Assembly: GCF_000968375.1 (NCBI RefSeq)
Contig: NZ_CP009933.1
Coordinates: 1,550,001-1,614,000, forward strand
Direction of reading: 5' to 3'
Source of the DNA: Clostridium scatologenes
GTDB lineage: Bacteria; Bacillota; Clostridia; Clostridiales; Clostridiaceae
Length of the DNA: 64,000 nt
Part shown: one piece after another, positions 51,847 through 61,505 of the stretch
How positions within the stretch are numbered: the first letter of the stretch is position 1
Layout: the number at the start of each line of letters is the position of its first letter
Translations under genes and position numbers: made by a program
The notes under the pieces: model-generated
The model's database searches: none
Seen by the model: the letters and a program-made list of their open reading frames with translations, nothing else
What the model was told of the DNA's origin: nothing

Positions 51847-52821
51847 TTATTTTACAACTAAACTACTTCTTTTTAAATCATGATGAGCCTCTATAAATCT
51901 TATAGTACCTGTTTTTGCTCTCATGACTACACTATGAGTAGTTGCCCAATCATTTTTAGAAAACACTACTCCTCTTAATAAATCGCAATCAGTTATACCT
52001 GTAGCAGCAAAATAAACTTCATCATCCTTAACAAGATCATTTATAAGCAAAACTTTATTTAAATCACTTATACCCATACTCTTACATCTTTCTCTTTCTT
52101 CATCTGTATGTGGTTCTAACTTAGCCTGCATATCTCCACCCATACACTTTATAGCCGCTGCTGCAATAACTCCTTCTGGTGCTCCACCTGTGCCCATAAA
52201 TATGTCTACTCCTGTGTTTTCAAATCCACAAGCAAGAACTGCTGCGACATCACCTTCACCAAAAAGTTTAACTCTAGCTCCTACTTCTCTAGCTGCTTGA
52301 ACAATATAATCATGTCTTTCCCTTTCTTGGACAATTACAGTCATTTCCGTTATATCCTTATTTAATGCTTTTGACACATTTATTATATTTTCTTTAGGAC
52401 TTTTATTTATATCTATAGCACCTTTTGCTCCTGGCCCAACTGCTATTTTTTTCATATACATATCAGGTGCATGAAATAAACTTCCATTTGGTCCCATAGC
52501 AACTACTGCTATAGCATTAGGTAATCCTTTAGCTATTAAAACAGTACCATCTAATGGATCAACAGCTATATCCATTTCAGGCATATCAACATTTCCTACA
52601 CCTACTGATTGTCCTATGTATAGCATTGGAGCATTATCTAATTCTCCTTCTCCTATTACTACAGTTCCTCTAACAGGCATCATAGCAAATGCCTTTTCCA
52701 TACCATCTACTGCAGCTTGATCTGCTGCTATTTTATCTCCTCTACCCATAAATTTTGAAGAACAAAGTGCTGCAGCTTCTGTAACCCTAGCTAATCCCAT
52801 TGCAATGTCCGTATTAAGCAT
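51847..52821 (-). CDS. glpX: Fructose-1,6-bisphosphatase class II
   Basis: A 324-residue GlpX-type phosphatase for gluconeogenesis. VIGEGELDNAPMLYIGQ, DIAVDPLDGTVLIAKG (metal and substrate binding), FMGTGGAPEGVIAAAAIK and YFAATGITDCDLLRGV are the family signatures. CGGAGG precedes the ATG. It is not close to glycerol genes. Confidence 0.94.
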   Translation of the reverse strand: MLNTDIAMGLARVTEAAALCSSKFMGRGDKIAADQAAVDGMEKAFAMMPVRGTVVIGEGELDNAPMLYIGQSVGVGNVDMPEMDIAVDPLDGTVLIAKGLPNAIAVVAMGPNGSLFHAPDMYMKKIAVGPGAKGAIDINKSPKENIINVSKALNKDITEMTVIVQERERHDYIVQAAREVGARVKLFGEGDVAAVLACGFENTGVDIFMGTGGAPEGVIAAAAIKCMGGDMQAKLEPHTDEERERCKSMGISDLNKVLLINDLVKDDEVYFAATGITDCDLLRGVVFSKNDWATTHSVVMRAKTGTIRFIEAHHDLKRSSLVVK

Positions 52822-53156
52822 ATATTTTACCTCCGATTTGTCTTATATTAAGTATATTAATTATCATTATAATTAAATATGCTGTATATTAATTATAAAT
52901 ATTAATGCATTAACATATATTATTTTATATTTTTGAACATTATAGTTAAATATTATATCACATTTATTAAATAAAACAAGTTTAAGCTTTTATTATGTAT
53001 ACTAATTATTTGTATGCATAATTTTAGTTTTCATTAAAATTTTCAGTAAAATTTCACTATAAATTAAAAAACTTTTAGACAGTATTCCCTTTTTACATTT
53101 TTTTACAATCATTCCATTCAAACGTTCTTCGGACATATTTTCATGTTTTGCACATT

Positions 53157-53188
53157 TTTTCCACAATATAATCCACACGTTATCTACA
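53157..53188 (+). promoter_or_regulatory. Three phased DnaA-box-like sequences upstream of spo0E-like gene
   Basis: TTTTCCACA (53157-53165), TAATCCACA (53169-53177) and TTATCTACA (53180-53188) lie in the same orientation at 11-12-base steps. The first fits the relaxed box TTWTNCACA; each of the others has one mismatch to TTATCCACA. The surrounding 552-base gap 52822-53373 has no other gene. Confidence 0.45.
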
Positions 53189-53373
53189 GATATAATGTTA
53201 ACTTATGTAGTTTGATGTATGTATTTGACTTACAAAACCTCTGCATTAATAGATATAATCTGTTAAAATGTAATAGTGCTGATAATTTAGATTGATAAAA
53301 TTTTAAATGTTATTGGCATGTTAATTAACATATACTTGTAAGTATAAATTATAATTATGGGGTAGTATTAATT

Positions 53374-53553
53374 ATGAATATTGATTTAAAAATTTTAGAT
53401 TTGGAAATTAATTATTTAAAGGAAACTTTATATATGTTGTTAAACTGTAAAGAAATTACAAATACAGATGTAATTGAGTGCAGTGAAGAGTTGGATAAGC
53501 TTATTTTGGAATATGAAAAAATAACAAAATCGAATAAATTCTCAATTCAATAA
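53374..53553 (+). CDS. Spo0E-like aspartyl-phosphate phosphatase
   Basis: A 59-residue two-helix protein. The second helix VIECSEELDKLILEYEK matches the Spo0E signature SQELD.LI..Y closely. Such proteins dephosphorylate Spo0A~P and so delay sporulation. ATG 53374 is preceded by a weak ATGGGGTAGT SD. It stands alone between glpX and a convergent flavoprotein gene. Confidence 0.8.
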   Translation: MNIDLKILDLEINYLKETLYMLLNCKEITNTDVIECSEELDKLILEYEKITKSNKFSIQ

Positions 53554-53583
53554 TTTATGAAATGAAAAGCCAATCAAAAAAAA

Positions 53584-53606
53584 CCTACAGAATCATATTC
53601 TGCAGG
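53584..53606 (-). terminator. Terminator of the flavoprotein gene
   Basis: CCTACAGAAT (53584-53593) and ATTCTGCAGG (53597-53606) pair, allowing one wobble on the minus strand, which continues with eight T. Confidence 0.75.
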
Positions 53607-53614
53607 CTTTACAC

Positions 53615-54169
53615 CTAAATTTTTATACTTTTACCTATTTCAAATGCTTTTCTTTTAAGTTCTTCATTTTTTTCTATAGGAACGTTGTCAGTATTTATCG
53701 CATATATTCTATGAGAAAATTCCGAACCTGTTATGGAAAAAAATTGTTTTATTGCATATTCTATTGGCTCAAAAATATTTTCCATATTAGATCCTGCAGT
53801 CATAATGAGAACTCCAACTTTTTTATTTAAAGGTATCTTAAAATCATTTCTTATAAATTTCCCACTCCAATTTACCTGAAGCCTATCTATAACTGCCTTT
53901 AGAGGAGCTGGTACAAATGAAAAATATACGGGAGAAGCTATAACTATATTATCACTATTTTCTATTTTTTTGTAAATATCTGTCATGTCATCTTTTAATG
54001 CACATTCATTATGTTCATGACAATACTTACAATCAATGCAAGGTTTTACATTTATACTATATACATCAATAATCTCAACTTCACCCGAAATACCCTTTAA
54101 AAAATGATTTAAAAGCACTGCAGTATTACCATTTTTATGCGGTGATGCAATAAAAGCCAAAGTTTTCAA
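53615..54169 (-). CDS. Iron-sulfur flavoprotein (Isf/flavodoxin-like)
   Basis: A 184-residue NADPH-dependent FMN reductase fold. KTLAFIASPHKNGNTAVLL is the FMN phosphate loop, and CIDCKYCHEHNEC is the compact CX2CX2CX5C cluster motif of Isf proteins; ASPVYFSFVPAPLKAVIDRL follows. It probably shuttles electrons, for instance to oxygen-detoxifying enzymes. TTG 54169 has AGGTGA 6 bases upstream, so the GTG at 54178 is within the SD. Confidence 0.85.
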   Translation of the reverse strand: MKTLAFIASPHKNGNTAVLLNHFLKGISGEVEIIDVYSINVKPCIDCKYCHEHNECALKDDMTDIYKKIENSDNIVIASPVYFSFVPAPLKAVIDRLQVNWSGKFIRNDFKIPLNKKVGVLIMTAGSNMENIFEPIEYAIKQFFSITGSEFSHRIYAINTDNVPIEKNEELKRKAFEIGKSIKI

Positions 54170-54213
54170 CAATATCACCTGTCCTTTAAATTCAAGTTAG
54201 GATTTTATTTTGA

Positions 54214-54612
54214 TTAATCTTCTAATTCATCTAAAATTTTATCTAAATCTACATCTTTACCTTTTTCATAAAAGGCTGCTACAAATTCATTATAATCATA
54301 ATCTTCTTTATCTAACTCATAAGTAGTATATTGTGCTTCTAAATTTATTTCTTCCATAAGATTCTCTATTATTTCTCCAGCATTATCCACTGATAAATCA
54401 CTTAGATAAGGGAGAAAATAATCATAATACCATTTATCACTTTCTGCTTCTTCTCCGCTCTCATCATTTGCATATGCTTTTGCAGCACTAAGTTCCTCAT
54501 CATCAAAATCATAGAAAAACCTTAATACTATTGCTTCATCATTGCAGCTTAGCTCTTGTATATCATTTAAACCATTTTTAATTAAGTATTGAACTATTTT
54601 TTCTTTATCCAT
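54214..54612 (-). CDS. Acidic hypothetical protein, 132 residues
   Basis: A very acidic, Tyr-rich soluble protein (DFDDEELSAAKAYANDESGE, KWYYDYFLPYLSDL, KEDYDYNEFVAAFYEK). No signal peptide or membrane segment. I do not recognise a family. AAGGAGATG precedes the ATG. It lies just upstream of the Isf-like gene with a 44-base gap and probably forms an operon with it. Confidence 0.65.
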   Translation of the reverse strand: MDKEKIVQYLIKNGLNDIQELSCNDEAIVLRFFYDFDDEELSAAKAYANDESGEEAESDKWYYDYFLPYLSDLSVDNAGEIIENLMEEINLEAQYTTYELDKEDYDYNEFVAAFYEKGKDVDLDKILDELED

Positions 54613-54849
54613 AATAACATCTCCTTAATATTTAGAATATAATTCTAGTGTAACCATTTTATCATATGTTAAATATTTTATCTATTATAAAGACTTAATA
54701 AATTTATGAATATTTTTCATAAAAATTAATATTTATAACATTACAGAATATTTTTAATAAACTGTCTTTTTTAAAACTATTTTCTATTTTTTTTTATTAG
54801 TATATAATCAAGTATCATACGACATAATTCATATATGGAGGTAATTTTA

Positions 54850-55749
54850 ATGAATATTAGTTTAATTGGTGTACCAATATTTTTTGGTTCTGACAAAAAA
54901 GGTGTAGAATTTGGTCCTGACAAACTTAGAGAAAAAGGTATTATAGATATTTTAACCAGAAATAATCATACCGTATATGATTGTGGAAATCTCTACGTTG
55001 AAAATATAAATGAAGAACAAAAATTTAATTTTCATCCTACTATGAAATATTTAAAACCTATCCTGGATGTGAATAAAAATTTAGCTCATCAAGTTTATAG
55101 TGCACTTACTTCTGATAGCTTTCCTTTAGTTATTGGCGGAGACCATTCATTAGGTCTTGGAAGTATATCAGGAGCTAGTAAGTATAATAGTGATACTGCA
55201 GTTATCTGGATTGATGCTCATGGTGATATAAATACGCATGAAACTAGTATGACTGGTAATATACATGGTATGCCACTTGCTGCCGCTATGGGAATAGGCT
55301 TTAATGAACTTACAGACTTATACTATAAGGGTACAAAAGTGGACTCTAAAAATGTATTTATTATAGGAGCAAGAGACTTAGATGAAGGTGAAAAAGCTTT
55401 AATAAAAAGCAAAAATCTCAATGTTTACTCTACAGAAGATGTTAAAAATATAGGTATGGAAAGAATATCAGAGGAAGTACATTCTAAAATTAAAGAAAAT
55501 GGAATTAAAAGAATCCATTTAAGCTTTGACATAGACTGTCTTGATCCTAGTTTAGTACCTGGTACAGGTACTCCTGTTAAAAATGGAATGAGTTTAGATC
55601 ATGCTAAATACCTTTTAAAATATCTAATGGAAACTAAACTTGTAAAGTCAATGGACTTTGTAGAGTTAAATCCTGTTTTGGATAAAAATGATAGTACTGC
55701 AGATATGTGCATAGATCTTTTAGATTGGACATTTAAGCATTTAAAGTAA
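54850..55749 (+). CDS. Arginase
   Basis: A 299-residue ureohydrolase. GGDHSLGLGS, WIDAHGDINTHETSMTGNIH and LSFDIDCLDPSLVPGTGTPV carry all the Mn ligands; the DINT.E.S.TGN.HGMP segment favours arginase over agmatinase. It makes ornithine and urea. ATG 54850 has GGAGGT 7 bases upstream. It ends in a strong terminator. Confidence 0.88.
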   Translation: MNISLIGVPIFFGSDKKGVEFGPDKLREKGIIDILTRNNHTVYDCGNLYVENINEEQKFNFHPTMKYLKPILDVNKNLAHQVYSALTSDSFPLVIGGDHSLGLGSISGASKYNSDTAVIWIDAHGDINTHETSMTGNIHGMPLAAAMGIGFNELTDLYYKGTKVDSKNVFIIGARDLDEGEKALIKSKNLNVYSTEDVKNIGMERISEEVHSKIKENGIKRIHLSFDIDCLDPSLVPGTGTPVKNGMSLDHAKYLLKYLMETKLVKSMDFVELNPVLDKNDSTADMCIDLLDWTFKHLK

Positions 55750-55767
55750 TTAAATGCTTAAATAAAA

Positions 55768-55805
55768 AAATTAAACTAACAGCAGCTAAGCTATTAGTTT
55801 AATTT
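55768..55805. terminator. Bidirectional terminator after arginase
   Basis: AAATTAAACTAA (55768-55779) pairs perfectly with TTAGTTTAATTT (55794-55805), with T-rich flanks on both sides. Confidence 0.85.
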
Positions 55806-55812
55806 TTTATTT

Positions 55813-56988
55813 CTATTTCAATATTGCCATAAACTTATCTACAAATTCATCAATCTTTTTAAATTCATCTTCACTTGGAACAAATTTAAATCTAGCTCCT
55901 TCTTCAACTACATTAAATTTCAATGATTTTAATCTTTCAGTCATCATAGGAACGCCTTCTCCACTCCATCCATATGATCCAAAGGCTCCTGCTGCTTTTC
56001 CTCTATTAGTAATAGCACATACTAATGATAATACATCCCATACAGGTTTAACAGCATCCTGATTTATAGTTGGTGAACCCATTAATATTCCATTAGATTT
56101 TTCTATTAAAGCTATTACATCATTAATGTCCATAGAAGTTATTTCATGAGCTTCTGCTTTAACTGACTTGCCATTTATTTTGTCAGCTATATAATTTGCA
56201 ACTTTTTCTGTATTTCCATAAGCTGATACATAAAATATTTGCACATTCTTTTCATCAGATTTTTCAACTTCCGCCCAAGTTTTATAAAGCTCAACATATT
56301 TTTGCACATCATCTATATGCACTGGGCCATGGCTTGGAGCTACTATATCTATATTCAAATCCTTTATTCTATCAAGGCCCATAAGTACAAACCTTTTAAA
56401 TGGCCCCATTATCACATCAAAATAATATTTCATTTCATCAAAATAGTCATCTGAACAATTATCAGTTATGGAATTTTTAGGACAATAATGACATCCAAGG
56501 AAATCACAAGTAAATAGCACTTGTTGATTTTCCGCATAAGTAAACATAGTGTCAGGCCAATGTAAATTTGGTGCACTTATAAATTTAAGATTAGTTTTTC
56601 CAAGACTTAATTCATTTGGTGCAACCTGATTTTTAAATTTCATGTTAGCTATTTCTTCAGCATACATTATAGCAGCTTTAGAAGCTATGACAGTAGCTTC
56701 TGGATAAGCTTTAAGTAATTTAGCTAAGGATCCGCTGTGATCTAGTTCTGTATGTTGAACAATTACATAATCAACCTTTCTGTCTCCAATTATACTTTTT
56801 ATATTTGAAAGGAATTCATCAAAATATCCATCCTTTACAGTGTCCACTACTGCTACTTTATCATCGTCTATTAAATAAGAATTATATGTAGTTCCCTTTT
56901 TAGTTTCCATTATTATGTCAAATACTCTTAATTCGGGATTATTCACTCCAATCCAATAAATGTTATCTTTTAATTTTACAGTACTCAT
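55813..56988 (-). CDS. Flavodiiron protein (FprA-type O2/NO reductase)
   Basis: A 391-residue protein with an N-terminal metallo-beta-lactamase-like diiron domain and a C-terminal flavodoxin domain. The iron ligands are visible: HTELDHSG (H-x-E-x-D-H), His in PNLHWPDT, Asp in FTCDFLG and His in APSHGPVH. The FMN loop is VSAYGNTEKVA. It reduces oxygen to water (or NO to N2O), protecting an anaerobe. SD GGAGGGG precedes the ATG. The Isf-like flavoprotein nearby is a plausible electron partner. Confidence 0.93.
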   Translation of the reverse strand: MSTVKLKDNIYWIGVNNPELRVFDIIMETKKGTTYNSYLIDDDKVAVVDTVKDGYFDEFLSNIKSIIGDRKVDYVIVQHTELDHSGSLAKLLKAYPEATVIASKAAIMYAEEIANMKFKNQVAPNELSLGKTNLKFISAPNLHWPDTMFTYAENQQVLFTCDFLGCHYCPKNSITDNCSDDYFDEMKYYFDVIMGPFKRFVLMGLDRIKDLNIDIVAPSHGPVHIDDVQKYVELYKTWAEVEKSDEKNVQIFYVSAYGNTEKVANYIADKINGKSVKAEAHEITSMDINDVIALIEKSNGILMGSPTINQDAVKPVWDVLSLVCAITNRGKAAGAFGSYGWSGEGVPMMTERLKSLKFNVVEEGARFKFVPSEDEFKKIDEFVDKFMAILK

Positions 56989-57088
56989 AAAATATCCCCT
57001 CCATTTTTTAATTTGACTTTTGTTATTTCTTATTCTACCATAAAACGAAAATTTTTCAATACTAATAATGATTATTTTTTAAAAAAGA

Positions 57089-59380
57089 TTATTCAATAAG
57101 TTTAGATATAGATTTATTATAAAAAACATACTGCAAATGCAGTGCTCTAGTAAGACAAACATATAGTATTTTTTTGTCTAATTCATTATCCTTATAATTA
57201 TCCTTATTACAATTATATATAATACTACAATCAAATTCTAAACCTTTTGTCATATAAGAAGGTACTATTATTTTCTCCAATTTTAAATTTTTATCTGTTT
57301 CTTTAACAAGCTCCCATTTATAATTACTATATTTTTTCAAATGCTCTTTTATCTTTTTACATTCTTCATAAGTTTTTCCTATAACCGCTATGCTCTTTTT
57401 ATCCATAGCTTTTACTTCTTCAACTATAGAATCTAATTTTTCTGCAAACTCTCTATTATTATTAAACTCAATAATTTCCGGAGATTTACCGTGTCTTAAA
57501 ACAGGCATAGCAGGTTTTAATTTATTTCTTTGTTTTTTAAGTATTCTATTTGCAAATTCTATTATTTCTATTGTAGAACGATAACTTTGAGTGAGCTGTA
57601 CATAAGTAGATTTATTTTTAAATACCTCCTCTACTAAGCCTTCCCATCTTTCTATACCCTTATAATAATATATCCCCTGCCCTATATCTCCTACTATTGT
57701 CAAAGAACTATTTGAAACCATTTCATTTATTACAGCTATTTGAAACATACTATAATCTTGTGCTTCATCTATAACTATATGTTTATATTTATATTTTTCT
57801 GGTACCCCTTCTATTTTGAATTTCAAATACATCATAGCTGCCAAATCATCACTATCAAAAATATCATTTTCAAAATTGTAACTTAGTTCATTTTTCATAT
57901 ACAAAGCAAGTTTTTTAGGTATTTTATCCTTAATAACTTCATTGAAAAGTTCTTCTTTATTAAATAAGTCAAAATAAAATCTTTTAGTATCCGTTATTTT
58001 CCACTTATTAAAATAATCTTCAAAATTTTTAATACTTGCTTGCTTTATTTGCACTTTCTTATTATCTCTTTCATCATATAATCCTATTAGTCTTTTTCTT
58101 CTTAAAGGACCATCCTCCGTAGTTTTTTTCACTCTTGCTACCATATATTCGTAAGAAAAATCTATTTTATCCAGTACATTTCTTATTTTTTCATCTATTT
58201 TTAATGTAAAATATCTTTTTATTTCATCTTTTCTATTATTTAAAGATAAATTTACCATATCCTTAGAATATAATCTTTTTATTTCTTTTTTATCAAAAAG
58301 TAAGTAACTTTCAACCTTTATATCTTCTATATCTAAATCTTTTAACTCTACATACTCTATATATTTATCCATAAGCAGCTTATATTCCATAGTACCTTTA
58401 ATGCTACTGCTTTTAGTCATATACTTTAAATTCTCACTATCTTTCACTTCTAATATATCTGAAAGCTTTTTATCCTTTGTAATTAGTTTTCCTTTAAGTT
58501 TCAATACTTCAAGAGCTATTTCTTCAAAAGTAATCTGTTTAACAGTGTTTATTCCAAGATCAGGTAAAACTTCTGATATATAATCTAAAAATAACTTATT
58601 AGGAGCTACAACTAAAATATCTTCTCCTTTAAGTTTTCCATTATATTTATATATTAAGTAAGCTAATCTATGAAGTGCCACTGTAGTCTTTCCTGATCCA
58701 GCTGAACCTTGAACTATAAGTGCTGTATTCTTTTCGGCTCTTATTATATCATTTTGCTCCTTTTGTATGGTGGCAACAACATCTTTTAATTTATTGCTTA
58801 CACTTTGCTCTAAATTAATTTTTAAATATTCATCCATTAGAACATTTTCTCCACCACCTGCTGATCTTAAAATTATTTCATTTATTCCCTCATCAAAAGC
58901 ATTTATAAGTTTACCTTCTTTAATCAAAAACTTTCTTTTAAGACTTAACTCACCACTGATTATTCCCATAGGTGCTCTATAAAAAACTTCTCCATAAGTT
59001 CCACTATAATATAAATCAGCTATTGGTGATCTCCAATCTATAACCTTTTCATCACCAGTTGTCATATCCATAAGTCCAAATTTTCCTATATAAAAAATCT
59101 CATTATCCCGCTTATATTCTCTAAAATCTATTCTCCCGAAGTATGGTTGACTTTTAGCTTCATTATATTTTTCTAAATTTTTATGAGTTATTTTATATAA
59201 CTTTTCCTTTGTTTCTAATTCTTCATTATATTTACCCTTAGATTGTTTTCTAAGACCATCTATCCTCTTTTTTAATTCATCATCATTTTCTTTAATTTTT
59301 ATTTCTTCATTATGGATCCAATCTTCCATTTCATTTAAATTATTTTTTTCCAATATAATATCTTCATCATTTAAAGCCAT
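57089..59380 (-). CDS. helD: HelD-type RNA polymerase recycling ATPase (UvrD-like)
   Basis: A 763-residue SF1-type ATPase. An N-terminal coiled-coil arm (1-80) is followed by FGRIDFREYKRDNE and IDWRSPIADLYYSGTYGEV, characteristic of HelD. Walker A is VQGSAGSGKTTVALHRLAYL, Walker B is VIDEAQDYS, and QSYRSTIEIIEFANRIL and SYMTKGLEFDCSI are later helicase motifs. HelD removes stalled RNA polymerase from DNA. GGGGGTG precedes the ATG. Confidence 0.88.
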   Translation of the reverse strand: MALNDEDIILEKNNLNEMEDWIHNEEIKIKENDDELKKRIDGLRKQSKGKYNEELETKEKLYKITHKNLEKYNEAKSQPYFGRIDFREYKRDNEIFYIGKFGLMDMTTGDEKVIDWRSPIADLYYSGTYGEVFYRAPMGIISGELSLKRKFLIKEGKLINAFDEGINEIILRSAGGGENVLMDEYLKINLEQSVSNKLKDVVATIQKEQNDIIRAEKNTALIVQGSAGSGKTTVALHRLAYLIYKYNGKLKGEDILVVAPNKLFLDYISEVLPDLGINTVKQITFEEIALEVLKLKGKLITKDKKLSDILEVKDSENLKYMTKSSSIKGTMEYKLLMDKYIEYVELKDLDIEDIKVESYLLFDKKEIKRLYSKDMVNLSLNNRKDEIKRYFTLKIDEKIRNVLDKIDFSYEYMVARVKKTTEDGPLRRKRLIGLYDERDNKKVQIKQASIKNFEDYFNKWKITDTKRFYFDLFNKEELFNEVIKDKIPKKLALYMKNELSYNFENDIFDSDDLAAMMYLKFKIEGVPEKYKYKHIVIDEAQDYSMFQIAVINEMVSNSSLTIVGDIGQGIYYYKGIERWEGLVEEVFKNKSTYVQLTQSYRSTIEIIEFANRILKKQRNKLKPAMPVLRHGKSPEIIEFNNNREFAEKLDSIVEEVKAMDKKSIAVIGKTYEECKKIKEHLKKYSNYKWELVKETDKNLKLEKIIVPSYMTKGLEFDCSIIYNCNKDNYKDNELDKKILYVCLTRALHLQYVFYNKSISKLIE

Positions 59381-59590
59381 TAGAACACCCCCAAATATCT
59401 ATACAAAAATCAATTTTATATTTAAGAATATGATATGTCAAGTATATCAGCATGCCAATGGAAAATTTTTACTTGATAAACATATTAATTAAATGGTATA
59501 TTTTATGTGCATTATTATATTACTCTTATTGTAAAAATTGTAAACTAAGGTAATATGATAAAATTTAAATAATAGAAAGAAGAGAGACAA

Positions 59591-61126
59591 TTGATTAAAA
59601 CATTAAAAAAACTTTTAATATTTGCAGGCATTGTTATGGCATATCAATTAAATTCTCATAATACAGTACTAGCTTACAATGTACCTTCTGCATCTGAAAC
59701 TCAAACCATTTCAACTAATGATAAAAATACTGCTAAATCACCAGAAAATGCCTCTAAAATTTCAACAGCACAAGATACTTCTAAAACTCCACTACAAAAA
59801 AATGTATCTAATTCTTCAAATGTTGAAAACACTTTTGCTTTTTCAATATCTAATGTAGATAAAATTAACAATGTACCTTTAGATAAAATTTGGACGATAC
59901 AATTTAATCAACCTATAAATTTATCTTCTGCTGAAAGCAGTATAAAAATTATAGACAAAAAAAGCAATACAGAAGTGCCCTTAAATATATCACTTACAAA
60001 AAACAACTTTTGTGTAACTATATCAACTGTATCCCAATATAATTCTAATAATGATTATTTATTAAACATTGACAATACTTTGATTTCCACAAACAATAAA
60101 CACTTAGAAACTCCTTTCAGTATGAATTTTAAAACTGCTTCAAAATCAGCTTCTATAGATAAAATAACCTCAGTGGATAATATAGATGTATCTATAAATC
60201 AAGGCGATAGCTATAAATTGCCAGATACAGTAACTGCTGTTATGTCTTCTGGAAGTAAAAATCAGGTAAAAGTTATTTGGGACAAGCCTTTTGATTCCTC
60301 TAGTATTCCAGGGAACTACATTTTTGAAGGAACCATTGAAGGATATAATAAAAAAGTAATTTTGAGTTTGCTTGTAAATGCTCCTAATAAAAATAATCTA
60401 TCTAGCATTAGCACTACTTCTGCATGGATATGGCAGCTTCAAAACTTAGTAGATAAATATGGTAGCATAGATAATTTAATATCAAAATTAAAATCTTTAG
60501 GTATAAACAATGTTTGTATTAAGTATCATGAAGGTTCAAGTCCTACTGGAGGCGGCATGAATTTTAAAGATGATTTTTTGAAATATGAAAATAATTTCAA
60601 ACAAGCAGGATTTAAAGTAGGTACTTGGGGATTTAATCACTTTACTAATGTTGAAGCTGAAGCCAATCTAATAATTGATGCTATTAATCATAGTGATTAT
60701 TATGTTCTTGATGTAGAAGATGCTGTAATTGGCAAAACTTCTGAATCTGAACAAGTATGCAGTATTGTTAGAAACAAATGTCCAAATGCTATTATTGGTT
60801 ATACTTCTTACCCTATAGCAAGTTATCATCAAGATATACCATATTCAGTTTTCAATAAGTATTGCGATTTTTCAGCACCTCAATGCTACTGGGGCGAAAT
60901 GAAATGGCCAATAAAAAAATGTATGGACAAAATGATTCAAGATTATAAAGACTATAATCTGAATAAGCCTATATATCCTCTAATACAAACCTATGATGTA
61001 AATTATAGTGATTATGCTGACTATGCAGCATATAAATTCAAATGTTCTGGATTATGGTCTTTCGATGAATTAGGTTCTACATGTCTAGACTTTTTAAAAT
61101 GTGAAGGAATCAAATTGAATAACTAA
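59591..61126 (+). CDS. Secreted protein with Ig-like domains and TIM-barrel-like C-terminus
   Basis: A 511-residue exported protein. Residues 1-28 are a signal peptide (KKLLIFAGIVMAYQL, cleavage near VLA-YN). A Ser/Thr/Asn linker follows, then a bacterial Ig-like (Big_5/SbsA type) domain at about 80-185, a second Ig-like domain at about 192-265 (VKVIWDKPFDSSSIPGNY), and a C-terminal part (275-511) with ISKLKSLGINNVCIKYHEG, VLDVEDAV and SAPQCYWGEMKWP that looks like a glycosidase-like TIM barrel. A cell-wall or sugar target is inferred. TTG start with a weak AGAGAG SD. Confidence 0.65.
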   Translation: MIKTLKKLLIFAGIVMAYQLNSHNTVLAYNVPSASETQTISTNDKNTAKSPENASKISTAQDTSKTPLQKNVSNSSNVENTFAFSISNVDKINNVPLDKIWTIQFNQPINLSSAESSIKIIDKKSNTEVPLNISLTKNNFCVTISTVSQYNSNNDYLLNIDNTLISTNNKHLETPFSMNFKTASKSASIDKITSVDNIDVSINQGDSYKLPDTVTAVMSSGSKNQVKVIWDKPFDSSSIPGNYIFEGTIEGYNKKVILSLLVNAPNKNNLSSISTTSAWIWQLQNLVDKYGSIDNLISKLKSLGINNVCIKYHEGSSPTGGGMNFKDDFLKYENNFKQAGFKVGTWGFNHFTNVEAEANLIIDAINHSDYYVLDVEDAVIGKTSESEQVCSIVRNKCPNAIIGYTSYPIASYHQDIPYSVFNKYCDFSAPQCYWGEMKWPIKKCMDKMIQDYKDYNLNKPIYPLIQTYDVNYSDYADYAAYKFKCSGLWSFDELGSTCLDFLKCEGIKLNN

Positions 61127-61144
61127 ATTTTATAACAAAATAGA

Positions 61145-61190
61145 AAACAGATTGTCTAATTATATATTATGGACAATCTGTTTTTTTGTT
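61145..61190 (+). terminator. Terminator after the secreted protein gene
   Basis: AAACAGATTGTC (61145-61156) pairs perfectly with GACAATCTGTTT (61172-61183), followed by T residues. Confidence 0.9.
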
Positions 61191-61192
61191 TT

Positions 61193-61483
61193 TTACACGC
61201 CTTCAATATTTTCTCTTTGAATATCTATTACTTCTGCATCAGTATTACATTCTATAAAAGTTATAATATTTTCCATTGTAGAGTCTGCTTGTGAGGAGCT
61301 TCCGCATATTCCTGCAATACCTATTACTATCATTTGATGAATATCCTGTTCATCAACTTCTGCCACTGATATATTGAATTTATTCTTTAACCTTTGAATA
61401 ATGCTTTTTACAATCATTCTCTTTTCTTTTAAAGAATGTACCCAGGATGCTCTCAAAGTAATTTTTATAAGTAAAATCTTCAC
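61193..61483 (-). CDS. DUF503 (YlxP-like) protein
   Basis: A 96-residue protein with the family pattern: HSLKEKRMIVKSIIQRLKNK, FNISVAEVDEQDIHQMIVIG, and a final C-terminal helix. YlxP is often beside ribosome-assembly genes, but here it follows a YhaM-like nuclease gene in the same direction, with 22 bases between them. GTG 61483 is the start, with GGTGAAGA upstream. Function is unknown. Confidence 0.85.
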   Translation of the reverse strand: MKILLIKITLRASWVHSLKEKRMIVKSIIQRLKNKFNISVAEVDEQDIHQMIVIGIAGICGSSSQADSTMENIITFIECNTDAEVIDIQRENIEGV

Positions 61484-61505
61484 GTATCTTCACCATCTCT
61501 TTTTT

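Noticed and set aside
51699..51896. Plus-strand 65-codon frame at the end of glpX
   Set aside because: It overlaps the conserved glpX 3' end on the other strand and has no SD; the minus-strand reading of the spacer is also not convincing as a gene.
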